Assembly: GCF_963678635.1 (NCBI RefSeq)
Contig: NC_087069.1
Span: forward strand, 35,567,959-35,631,958
Direction of reading: 5' to 3'
DNA from: Symsagittifera roscoffensis
Lineage: Eukaryota > Xenacoelomorpha > Acoela > Convolutidae
Length of the DNA stretch: 64,000 bases
Positions 41,668 through 51,900 of the stretch are shown in pieces. Numbering within the stretch: the first letter of the stretch is position 1; each line of letters begins with the position of its first letter. The notes beneath the pieces were generated by a model, which was not told the origin of the DNA, did no database searches, and saw only the letters and a program-made list of their open reading frames with translations. The position numbers and the translations under genes are program-made.

Positions 41668-42691
41668 AAGAAGATTTGGAGAGAAACGTGACGTTGTGTC
41701 TCCACAACAGCTTCTGTAGAAACAGAGAATCAAACGTGGATCCCCTACCTTGCTGTAAACAGAGGGTGGAAGAGCAGAAGTGTTGGAGGACGGCTTCCAA
41801 CAGCGTCCGGATAGTCAATGACGTGCTACAAGACACGGAAACCGAGAGTGCGGAGTCAGCGTCACAGGAGGAGGAAATGGAGCATTGACGAATGGTCGAG
41901 AAAACAAGAGGCGGCAAGAAAGAAAATTAGAAGAATTTAGAAGTTTTAGAACTTCTAAACGACGAAAAAAGAAGAGAACAAAGGGATGATGAAGAAAAGT
42001 TAAAACTCAGAATTGTTTTATGTGTGTGAAAAACTCAAGTGAGAAACCAAGCAACCAGTTGTAATTGAAAACTGAAACATTTAGTTGAGTTTTGAAATTG
42101 TTGCATTTATAAATTTGCATTTTGGTTTTAGTTGAAGTGGCTTTAGAGACACTCACTTATTATTTATTTAGAAAGGCTTGAGGTAAGAGTATATTTAAAT
42201 ATTCCAGCCTGCATGATTGTTTTTAATCACTTAGGAAGACTGATCACTTTGTGGTGACATGAAAAACTTGAGTAACTTCTTGAGGAGGGAGGTTGTTGCA
42301 TTGTTCTTTCTAACCACAAGGTCTCTTGGTTTTAATATTCAGGACAATAAACAAGCAAGATTTCCGAAGGGAAGGAACATAGTAGGATAATTTTAGCTTG
42401 TTGGTTGGCAGGATTGTCCTGCAAGCCAACGCCTTTTAAATCTAGGAGAAAAAATTTTAATCGGGACATTGACACTGGAAGTCAGAAAATATGTTTTATC
42501 TTAAGTCATATCCTCAATGTGCAGATTAATGAAAGAATTTGAAGACTATAGTGATGTAGTATGATGCCATTTATATTCTGCAGTGAGTCGATGTGACGTA
42601 GATAAAAGTAATTTCGTGCATTTTGTAAATTCTGTTCGATGACACTGTAACCATTTAGAACATAGTGCGATTCAATGAGGACATTGACCGG
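41668..42691 (+). other. 3' non-coding part of element C
   Basis: Mostly AT-rich. It contains the small frame 41661-41888, a purine-rich patch (GAGGAGGGAGG near 42281) and no recognisable gene. Confidence 0.5.
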
Positions 42692-42706
42692 ACTGTCCGG
42701 GGAGTA
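42692..42706 (+). promoter_or_regulatory. polypurine-tract region before the 3' LTR
   Basis: ACTGTCCGGGGAGTA directly precedes the LTR start TGTGAC at 42707. The GGGGAGTA part is the expected plus-strand primer position. Four copies of the same core occur within pol. Confidence 0.6.
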
Positions 42707-43626
42707 TGTGACATTCGACCAGAATGGCCAAAATGCAATTTATGCAGGATTCGAATTTTGAGCAGTAAGCCTTCCGAGTTGATGATTTCGAAGGATTAGC
42801 GACGTTATTGGAACGTTTAGCCAAACGGTGAGGGCTAGAATATTCTAGTATTTTAAATTTTCAAAAATTCGAATGATGACGTCACATTTCTGAGAAATGC
42901 TGAAACGGCCATTTTAACAAAAAGCGAGTGAAAAACAGAACAACTTTTATCTGCGATTGCGAACAGTACGAAAATCAAGATTGGAGAACGACAACGAACT
43001 ACAGAATAGCAGAGAACGTTCCGAGTTGCAACTATTGTGCTGCTACAATAGTTGCAAGGCCGTTGCTAACAACGGTGAAGGGTGAGAACCAGCCTTCCGG
43101 ATTAGCGAGAAATCAAGAGTAAGGAGCTTGATTCAGCGGATTCAAGAATCCGGAAGGGTCTCGGGACGGAAACTTTTATTAACTCACATAAACTTTTAGC
43201 ATCCTGTCATGTCCTGACTTGAATTTAACTGATATTTTGATTAGTTTTGACAAGGATGAGGTGCTAGGAGTTGGGGGAAAGGGTTGATCCATCTTCGATG
43301 GAGATGATGATTTTTATCTACTGAACAAAAACAATAGTAATATAATAAGTAGTAGCCCTGTTTTTAGGAGTGACCTCGTGGTCTGGGGATACTGAGACCC
43401 AGCCATGAGCTCACTATTTTTGCATGTAATTCAGTTAATTTGAGCGTTCTGGTCGAAGCCGGAGAACAGTAACGTTTTTGTCAGCCTGATGTAAGAAAGA
43501 CCACCGAAAAGTACTGGCTTGGTAGAGACGGTGAAAAACATGCAAAGCTCTGTTTAGACGCTAGCCAGTCGTCTTAAGACTTAGTTTTGTTATCCGTCGA
43601 TATGTATCTTCCGGGCGAATGTTACA
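42707..43626 (+). repeat. 3' LTR of element C
   Basis: 920 bp, matching 25934-26853 with about four substitutions and no length change seen by eye. The sequence after it (from 43627) continues the LINE B coding frame, proving that it is the far end of one insertion and not a separate repeat. Confidence 0.95.
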
Positions 43627-43939
43627 GAAAATCAAAAACTACCAGGAACGAATTTTGAACTCGGAGCACGCAAGTTTCACCCCCATTATCTATTCAACCA
43701 GTGGTGACTGCAGCAACCTGACTTCAACATTTATTTCCCAGCTAGCTCTCCTGACCTCTGAGAAGCGCGGAACCCACTATTCTGAAACTATTTCGTGGCT
43801 ACGAACCCGTGTAAACTTTTGCATCTTTTGCATTATGAGAGGTGCCCTTCTTTGCATTAGAGGATCCCGCAAAATGAGAAGCCAGACCTGCTACAACCAA
43901 GATATTTCCATCAATAATTCCCTATCACGACGCGACTAA
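43627..43939 (+). pseudogene. LINE B protein, C-terminal end
   Basis: After the 3' LTR the frame reads on from KHHEQE at 25933, with NYQERILNSEHASFTPIIYS, a helical stretch, ISWLRTRVNFCIF and CIRGSRK, and ends at a stop at 43937-43939. This is the last part of the restriction-like endonuclease region in this LINE type, where E/Y-rich, SFTP and RGSR blocks close the protein. Without element C the protein would be about 1,030 residues. The first few codons of the open frame at 43619 belong to the LTR. Confidence 0.85.
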
Positions 43940-44189
43940 CCTTTCCTCTATTCTCTTCGCCCCGTTGCTTTTTTTCACTGAACTGTTGTTCTTAACTGTA
44001 ATTTGGTGCTATTTTTTCAAAGCTGATGTATAATACTTGTATATTGTACATATTTGTGGTTTTTCTTTTTTAATTGTCACCCGGCGCTCATTTTATTAAT
44101 GTATAATATTTGTTTATTGTACATGTTTATTTTTAAATGTTCTTACTTTCATCTTAGTGAAATTTACTTTTTAGAAAAAAAGAAAATTA
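43940..44189 (+). other. LINE B 3' untranslated region
   Basis: AT-rich, with two similar segments (TGATGTATAATACTTGTATATTG at about 44021 and a related one at about 44095 with TAATGTATAATATTTG), ending in A-rich sequence near 44170-44185. LINE A coding sequence resumes at about 44190. Confidence 0.55.
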
Positions 44190-44668
44190 AGATAACTAAA
44201 AAGAGTACAAAAACGAGCGACTTCTTGGATTACAAATAACTTCAAAATGAGTTATACTGAAAGACTGAACTTTTAAAAGCTCCTTCCACTCTCAATGTAC
44301 TTTGAATTACACGACATATTGTACTTAGTTTCACTACTCAAAAATAAACATGACATTGATTTGAATACAATTATTCATAAAAACGAATTACGAACGAGAC
44401 AACAACACGTGGTGAGATTGCTGTTCATGCAACAAGACTGAAAAAGTCAAATGAAAATTATTATATACGTTCTAATACGCTATACAACTACTTTATCCAA
44501 ATTGTGGACTTCGAAAATCAAGATTATGACAGCCTGAAAATATCTATAACAAACACGTATTGGAAATTCTTCAACAGAAATTTTGCAGAAAACAACTTGT
44601 TTATGTGGAAACTGCAACCCACCGGGAAAAATTATGAACTTATAAACGAGGGTTCAAAACCCATGGAG
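44190..44668 (+). pseudogene. LINE A ORF2, C-terminal end (right part)
   Basis: Frames here supply the LINE RT C-terminal region that is missing after 22960: KRVQKRATSWI, MSYTERL, LLPLSMYFELHDILYLVSLL and, after a frame change, NYYIRSNTLYNYF. ITNTYWKFFNRNF follows and the frame ends at 44666-44668. Upstream, LINE A stops at WHPNKET, and the next residues expected in such proteins (a Q.rA..WI block) are exactly those found here. This is the outermost layer of the nest. Confidence 0.75.
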
Positions 44669-44687
44669 AAATCCTAAAGCCTACCCT

Positions 44688-44716
44688 TCTACTTCTACTA
44701 CTACTACTACTACTAT
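44688..44716 (+). repeat. CTA microsatellite, probable LINE A 3' tail
   Basis: CTTCTACTTCTACTACTACT continues as CTA triplets to about 44714, 20 bases after the LINE A stop. LINEs of the CR1/L2 type end in short tandem repeats, not poly-A, so this is probably the 3' terminus. Confidence 0.6.
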
Positions 44717-45804
44717 TGGTTGAATTTTTTAAATTTTGAAATAATGATGTGTTTGACACTTTTTATGATCTTTGATCATTTTGTACAGATAGTTTAGAAT
44801 TTTTAAAACCTGAAGATGCACAAAAATGTGCGAAAACGTTTGTTTGAATTAACAATTTTACCGCACTCTCTAGTTTTTAATGAAGATTTTTTTTGCAACT
44901 AATCTGTGTTTAGTTATCATACTATAAGTAAACAATCTAAAGTTTGAACTTTTTAAACTAATTTCATTAAATTTATACACTTTACTGTTTTGATGCTGCG
45001 GCTGCTTTGTTCATTTCTGTTATTTCTTCGTCTGCCATTATAGGTTATTTAAGATTCGTTGTGATAGATATTCCTTTCTTGAATGTGAGAAAGAGCTTAC
45101 ATCATTGATTTCCCCATGCGGATTCATTTATCACCCTGTTTAAAGCAACTACGTTTCTTCTGCAAGAGAGTCTTTGGTTCGGGTCAGACAATGGCTGTAA
45201 ACAGGTTTGCAGAAAAAATACCACTCGGAAACGAAATCTTAAACGTAACTGGAAACCTATGGAAGGGTTCAGGTTTGTCCTCAATTAGTTGAAATATTTT
45301 TACAGTTTGTTGAAACGGAGTGTAACATAGTGCTAAACACCTATGTTAATTACTCTCGCTTACTTACCTTAATAGGAGCTAATTAGACGCTTAATAGATT
45401 AAATTGTAAACTCATACTATGCCAATGACGAAATGTTAAAGTATATTTGCAAAAAATAAACAATAAGGAGATCATAAGATCAGTAACAAAAAGAGTGCCA
45501 GTAATACTCAGTAACAATTGAACTTTCAAAACTCACTTTGTTCAATCTAAGAAAGAAGGGGGTAGCCATCACAAAGCGCATCCCTGAGTTGAGGATTCAA
45601 AAGCCTAGACCGCACATCCAACAAACTTCATCACTCTAGAATACAAAGCAACACTTAACGCTCAATCAATAATAGCCAGAAACGGTTTATTACACGGAAT
45701 TTTGCTGAAACTGATGCGCTTTTCTGCGAGACTACTTTCTTCTTTTGGTGTCTGAAAAAAGCGACAAGATCTAACCAGAAATCGAGAACACAGTTTTCAA
45801 AGAA
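44717..45804 (+). other. upstream region of the ABHD13-like gene
   Basis: AT-rich with no recognised repeat or RNA gene. It should hold the promoter and 5' untranslated region of the gene starting at 45805. I cannot place a TATA box or start site. The open frame 45102-45284 on minus has no support. Confidence 0.45.
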
Positions 45805-45996
45805 ATGTTTTCTTTTCGTCGAATAGTGGTCGTTTTAGCCTACTCGATTCTTCCGTTGCTTCTTGCTTTCAACCAATTTCACAACTTTTGGATTTTCCTT
45901 CTGGTCGTCATATCACTCTTGGGTGTCATTTATTTTGCACAAGACATTCTCCTATATCACTGCGACAATCCGCCAAATTCACGTCTTTATGTTCAA
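45805..45996 (+). CDS. ABHD13: ABHD13-like exon 1
   Basis: 64 codons from the ATG at 45805 to the donor CAA|GTAAGT. It encodes MFSFRR, then two hydrophobic stretches (about 8-22 and 27-45), then DILLYH and SRLYVQ. It ends in phase 0. Confidence 0.85.
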
Positions 45997-48900
45997 GTAA
46001 GTAGCTTTGAAACTTTTTCAGGTTCTTTAACTTCCCATCAATCGCAAATTTCTTAGCTTACTATTTTAGCTAACTGTGTGATTTAGTGTATGGTGACCGA
46101 TCTTGAATATTTTTTTAGCTCGACATTGTAATTTTAGGAAGTTGATGTTTTTCTACGGAAACTGGAAAAAAAAACGTTTTTAATATATGTGTGAGTTATC
46201 ATTTTGAACAGTTTTTTGTTTTAGAGCTTATCATTACAAACTCCGAAACATGCTATCGGAGGTGTTGATAATATCCAAATGTTGACAGAAGATTCGGTTG
46301 TTCTACATGGGTACCTGCTGAAAGCTGTGAACTACGAGCAACAAAATTATCCCACTATAGGTACATCTCAATTGCGAAGAAGCTTAATAATTGTTCTTGG
46401 CCATTTTGGTTATCAAAGTTTATCATCATAGCACAGATTATGAATTTGGACTTCGGCTCCTCTTATTTTTTTAGTATATGCCAGAGAAGAAATTTGCCCA
46501 GAAATGAAGATTTAATATTACGGTTAAATAATCTTTCGAGGCTGGGTATAATTGAGGTTAAGACACTGGGTGTCAAAAGCCCTAAGACAAAATTTTTTCT
46601 CTTAAATGGTAGCATCGGTTTTCGAGATGTGACGTCAGTGAGTTCCATCAGAAAAAAGCATAATTTTTGCTCACTGTTCTTACACTTGCGAGAGCTAGTG
46701 TCTTGTAATTGGGAACTAAACTTTTTTCTCGTTAACAACTTTTACAAATTTGTAAGAAATTGAACTTGCTTTATTATTAAACCTTAATAATCTCCTTCCC
46801 ACTCTATCAGGAGATAATGCGGTTGCCTTGTCATTTTATGGTCTGGGGTTCGGGAAAAATTTTTGGTATGGGATCGGGTAAATTCATTAATCTATCCTTT
46901 TTTAAATCGTTTTTGGCCCACGGCCCAGCTCCCACCATTCAAACTTGATTTTTCCGTGAGGGGGAGAGAATTGTCATGAATTTCGCCGCAGCCATCCCAT
47001 TTTCGGAGGCGGATCTAACTGGGTCCCCGCCAATCGTGACCGAAGCGGGATTCGAACCCACGACCTTGTGTTTAAGGCCGAGCGTCTCAGCCACGGCTTG
47101 TCACTCTCTGTTGTTCTCATTGTTGTAGCTACATAGATCTCTTCTCTGATTTGAACTTCTGATTGAATTGGAGAGATCGATTTTGTTTGAGAGATAGAGA
47201 GCGTTTACTTTCGGTTTTCGTCTTGTCAAATCTATCACTGCAGTTCCCCCAGGGTCTCTAGCGGTGACAGCGTTGCAGTGACAGCGTCTTCGTACTGGTG
47301 TCGACACCTCCTCTCTGCATGGCACGCCCAAGAGGGAGGTTTTTGATGTGGAGAAAGAATGCCCGTTCTAGGGGCCACGTTTTTTGGCGTGCAGAGAAAT
47401 GAATGAAATCTATGCCCGGCTTAAGCTGGGAGTTTTTAGCTAATGGGGAGAATCGAGAAAAACTCCAGTTACGTGGGGTTATGTGTTAAGCTGCAGGCTC
47501 CTCCCATAAGCTCTCGATAGTAAGGGAGGTAGGGTGTACCCGGCAATTAAAGAGATGTTCGGTGGTGCGTGGTCCTATGTAACAGCTTGGGCAGACGTCG
47601 GGTACCTTGTTGATCAGTCTATAATGGTAACTAATTCGATGAGACGAGTACCTGATACTATTGGTGATAAGTTTTCTGATAATATTGGTGGTATTCTGCC
47701 AAGCAGCTTAGGTTTTTCGTTAAGAGATTTCTATAATTCTAATGTGAAGTTGTTGCATTTATCTTAGATAAACTTTCTTAGAGATGCTCTCCTGTTTTTC
47801 GATAAGCAGGTGTTCAATTTCAGGCTTGAATTTATGTTTGGACTAAGGTTTCGTTCTATTATTTTGCCTATGAATAGTAGGGTGAGAACTAGAAGCCCAG
47901 CCACTAACAAGACCATGAGTAGGTAGGTTGCTTTCGGCTGCTCGTTTGATAAAAATAATGTGTTGTTTCTTTTTGTTTTCTCGCCTCGGTCTATTCTGGT
48001 TTTTCCGCTCCTTTATCTTTTTCTCTCTTCTGCGATATAGGGTTAATGGAGTTTGGGCACCTGTCGTGGTCCAGCTGCGTAGAGGCATCCATTCTTTGAA
48101 CCTTTGTCACTCTCTCGCTTTTATCAGTGTTGATATAAAAAATTTGATATGCGAATTCGAAATTAAGTTGTTTGATTAAAGTTCAAGTTTTTGCTGTTTC
48201 GTAAAAGAGGCTTAGGTCTTTTCCCCATTTGAAATTGTTGAGTAAGCATTAGAGACGACTTTTTTCATGAGGCTGTTTAGAAACGTTCAGTGCCCATGCC
48301 GTATCGATTACACGAATTTTGAGGTAAATTAGCCTCGACTCACACGTATGTCTGGAATGTTGGGCTGTTAGTTTTTCTGGTTCAACTAGAGAAACGGTCT
48401 CAGATAGTTAACGGTCTCAGCGTCGTTAAATTTCATTTTAGTCGGGTTTTGTCTTTTTTGCGGGGTTGCACGTTCCAGTCAAAGCCACAAACGCTGGGGT
48501 TGCGCAGACGTTTTCATCAGACTCAGCATACAGAACGTAGGGGAAACTTTTGGCTGTAAATTTGACGCAGATTTTTTACAGGCGATAGTTCATGGTCGTT
48601 TGCTGAAGTTCTATCAAACTTAGAAGAGGCAGTTGTTCCCGGAAACGCGAAAGCAGTTGGATCTACTTTCAGGGTGTGGGGGAATTCTACGGTAGTGGCA
48701 ATCAATACTATTTCTGCTGGCAAGAAAAAAAATCGGACACTTGGCTCTCATTAGGTACAGACCGGACATTTTGGCTTCAGTAGAGACGGTGAAAAACACA
48801 TAAGATCATATTCTGACGCTAGCCAATCGTTTTAGCATTAGGTGTTATTTTCCGTCTTGAGGTACATTCAGGGCTTATGTTATAGGTGGATCTCAAAATT

Positions 48901-51900
48901 CAAAAAAAAAATAGGTGGATCCAAAAAAAGCCAATACGACAAAGCTAGATTGAACAACATTTGAAGGCTGCTAGATCACTCGGTCATCAATCATTCAGGG
49001 GTAAATTTCAAATATCATAAAGCAGATTACAAAAACAAACGGCAACTTTTTCAGGCAAACAAACAACTCTTGTTCGCGTATGTCCCACCTTCAATTTCCG
49101 AGGAAACAAAGCTATCATGACTTCAGTATACCAGATTTGGGGGGCGGGGCGTATTTACTTTTCAACATTTTTTTAAGATCAATAAAATGGATTTATCGAG
49201 CGCACTATAAAGACCATAATTTGACAAGTTTCTGCATGCCTGGAAATTTTTGAAAAAGCAGATAAAAACGGCGGGCTCTTTTTTGATTTTTAAACCAACA
49301 AATCGCGTTTTTTCGGTGCATGCTCCGCTTCAAATTGATATACACTTGTTTTGATAACATGTAAACAACCTTTTTTACGTTTTGTAAATGAAATGGATGT
49401 TGCTTTGTTGTCGATCCATAGCGTTTTCCAGGCCCCTTTTCACTTAGCCTGGAGGTAATGCAGTTGCCTTTACACGCGGTTGTCTGGGTTTCGACTCCCG
49501 ACCGGATCCTATTTTTTCAGTGTCTGAGGTAGGAAAGGAGACCAGCAACAAAATAAGAGGGTTCGAACTTGAGCAGGGTCGGATGTTTTTAGTGAACTTT
49601 TTGGTTTACTAGCTAAAATGCGTCCGCTCTATAAATTGAGGCATGTTAGTGGTAAATTTCTCTTTTTTTAAAATTGACTGGTTTTACTAATGCCTCATAA
49701 TTGGCTTGCGTCACTTAGAAACTCAAGCAACTTCGCCTCTGTGTAAACTTTTGTACTTGGTTTACTGGATTTTTTACAATCTGGTTGGAACAATTGATGA
49801 GAAAGAAATGGCACATTTTCAGCAGTCTTCTGGCTGTCTTTTAGGCGGTCATGCGTTTTATTCGAGAGAGTTACAAAAAGTTCAGGCAGGCAGAATTAAT
49901 TAAAAAGAGCAATCAGTGCATGTTAACTGAATTTTGCATGCAATTTTGATATTTCGGACAATCTTGATACAAATTTGGTCTGAAACACTTGCTTTTGCAT
50001 GCACAGTTTTTCCAAAAAGGATTAATTGCTCTCTTTATATCATTTTATCTATCCGAATTTGTTTGCCCGAACTTTTTATTTAATTTTGTCTGTTGATCAT
50101 AAGGGTGTTAGTTGAAGCCATTCAAAGAGTGATAAAGCCATATATTTTTTCTACTTAGTGTCATATAAGTTTTTTGATAAAATAAGTCTGTTTTTTTCCT
50201 TGCGTTCATTAACTTTTTCCAACTGTCTGTTGGCTTAATTTTTCTGAGTCGATGAACGTAGTGGAAAATCTTTTTTTAGTTCAGGATGATTTTTTCCAGG
50301 AAAATTCTAAAATAAGTTCACGCTCAGATTTGATTTTTTACGGTTTAACTTATGATTTTATGTTTGGCTTTTGGTTTCTTGTTAAGTTCAGTATATTCCC
50401 TTTGTTTAAAGGAAGGCAAAGTCAACTGCCGAACAGCAAAAGTGTAAAGATCAGGATCAGCTTCTATTTTCGAAAGTCGATTCTTATCGTTTTTTTTTCA
50501 AATTGAGTATAAAAAATTCAACCATGGTTCTTTTCGAAATTCAAATAGCTTCAAAGCCATAGAATTCTTACTTTGATTTCAAGTTTTTTTTTTGAATTCT
50601 TGACAGTTTTCCACTTGTCTATTGCCTAAGATGGTTATATTGTTAAAGTTGCTTACAAACCTTGTTTGAAAACGAATCTTTTTTTATGATTGAGTTTCGG
50701 AAGCTCAAATTTTGCCGGACAATTTTTTTGGGTCAATAAATTTTTAACCAAGTCTTGTCTGTTAAGTTAACACTTGATAATTGTGTTAATGGTAATTCAA
50801 AACGGGCGATTGCATTCTCTACAAAGTTTTTTTTACAAATCTGTAGAGAAAAACTTTGTAGAGAAAAACTCTGTTGATGTTTTTTAATGCTTGTGATTTC
50901 TTTTTTTCGACTACGTGACTTACGTCTCGTCTCGTTTCTTCCGGATAGCTGTCGTGCTTTTTGTGTTTTGCAAATGCCATCTGTGATGTTTGTTCATGCG
51001 TGTTGTTAGCATCTGTGATATTTCTTAGTGTGTGTTGTTAGCATCTGTTATATTTGTTCATGTGTGTTTTTAGTGTACCTGCATGGCAACGCAGGCAACA
51101 TCGGACACCGCCTGCCCAATGCGACTGAGATGGTGGCGAAGCTGAAGTGCAATGTGCTACTGGTTGAATACAGGGGTTACGGCAAGAGCACTGGGAGTCC
51201 CTCTGAATATGGACTGTACTTGGACGCAAAGGCTGCTATCAATTTCATCAGAAGTAAGGTGATATCATATAGGGAAATATTTCAGGGAAAACTATAGATA
51301 TACTCATACCATAACTTCCGATACATTTTAACTTGAAGGAGTAGTTATGCTGGCCTGAAGCGACATCTGATTCCATCTTTTAAACGAAATTAACCGATAG
51401 GAGTGTTAATAGCGAGGATCTTCTGACCATAGTTTTCATTTTTTTTGATCTTTTGGGCAGCAAATGGTTAATAATACTACCTTTTTAGTTCTTTGGGAAC
51501 TTGTTTTTTGTTCATTTTGAGATGATTTCGGTAGATTTTGATCAAGTCACTACTTTTTCGGCGACCAGTTGGTAACTCTGATACTATGAATGATTTCGAA
51601 TAACAATAGTAACCTAAGTAAATTGAGCATCAAGATTTACAGTGATTCTTTTGTTGCAATAGCGATTCACTGGCTAAAAGTTTGTCTGGAAACGGAATTG
51701 TCTGTTGTGGCACTGAGAGATTTTTTCAACTCTCCTTTTGTGATACCAAATCACGACTTTAAAAGCTTCACCAAATTTTGCTCATACGAACTGTCCTTGT
51801 GATGTCTAATTTAGCGTTGACAAATACACATCAGACCATAGTCACACCTGAGCACAACAACAGCCAGTTATGAGATTACTGATAGCTTCCTGTAACAAGA

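Larger units (their letters stand above)
25934..43626 (+). mobile_element. LTR element C: young, very large Ty3-type retrotransposon (17.7 kb)
   Basis: Two 920-bp direct repeats (25934-26853 and 42707-43626) start TGTGACATTC and end GAATGTTACA, themselves near-inverse. Between them lie a primer-binding site, a ~3-kb leader, a 3,189-codon gag-pol frame, a second frame with an SGNH-like module, about 1 kb of non-coding DNA and a purine-rich tract. Removing one copy of AGAA (overlapping the last A of the LTR) restores the LINE B reading frame, so AGAA is the best target duplication. The LTRs differ at about four positions, which means recent insertion. The order PR-RT-RNaseH-IN is that of Ty3/gypsy elements. 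Confidence 0.95.
22961..44189 (+). mobile_element. LINE B: RLE-type non-LTR retrotransposon, split by LTR element C
   Basis: The 5' boundary is approximate, within the repeats at 22961-23050. The left part runs to 25933, the right part from 43627 to about 44189, where LINE A sequence resumes. The element encodes one protein: PHD finger, reverse transcriptase and a C-terminal restriction-like endonuclease. That layout places it among early-branching R2/NeSL-type LINEs that have a C-terminal nuclease instead of an AP endonuclease. Only one in-frame stop (25083-25085) and the insertion of C interrupt it. An A-rich end (about 44170-44185) may be its 3' terminus. Confidence 0.75.
19560..44720 (+). 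mobile_element. LINE A: decayed APE-type non-LTR retrotransposon, split by later insertions
   Basis: The left part is 19560 to about 22960 and the right part about 44190-44720. The first contains ORF1 and ORF2 up to YASQTWHPNKET in the RT C-terminal region. The second resumes that same region and ends in a CTACTA tail. The material between (LINE B and LTR element C) was inserted later. The probable 5' untranslated region carries two copies of a ~76-bp segment with CTCCTGAGGTTTT at about 19581 and 19655. Multiple stops and frame changes show it is dead. It belongs to the CR1/L2/Jockey-type group; the clade is not determined. Confidence 0.75.
46361..51073 (+). other. intron 2 of the ABHD13-like gene, with SINE and LTR debris
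   Basis: A 4.7-kb intron. It contains tRNA-like SINE sequence (46800-47105 and 49440-49510), an LTR fragment related to element C (48745-48888) and, from 49727, the start of the tandem duplication. A 77-codon frame at 47534-47767 looks protein-like (SYVTAWADVGYLVDQS) but is unrecognised. The rest shows nothing I can name. Confidence 0.6.

Noticed and set aside
46440-46763. 107-codon plus-strand frame in intron 2
   Set aside because: No domain and compositionally like translated AT-rich intron; not supported as an exon by splice context.
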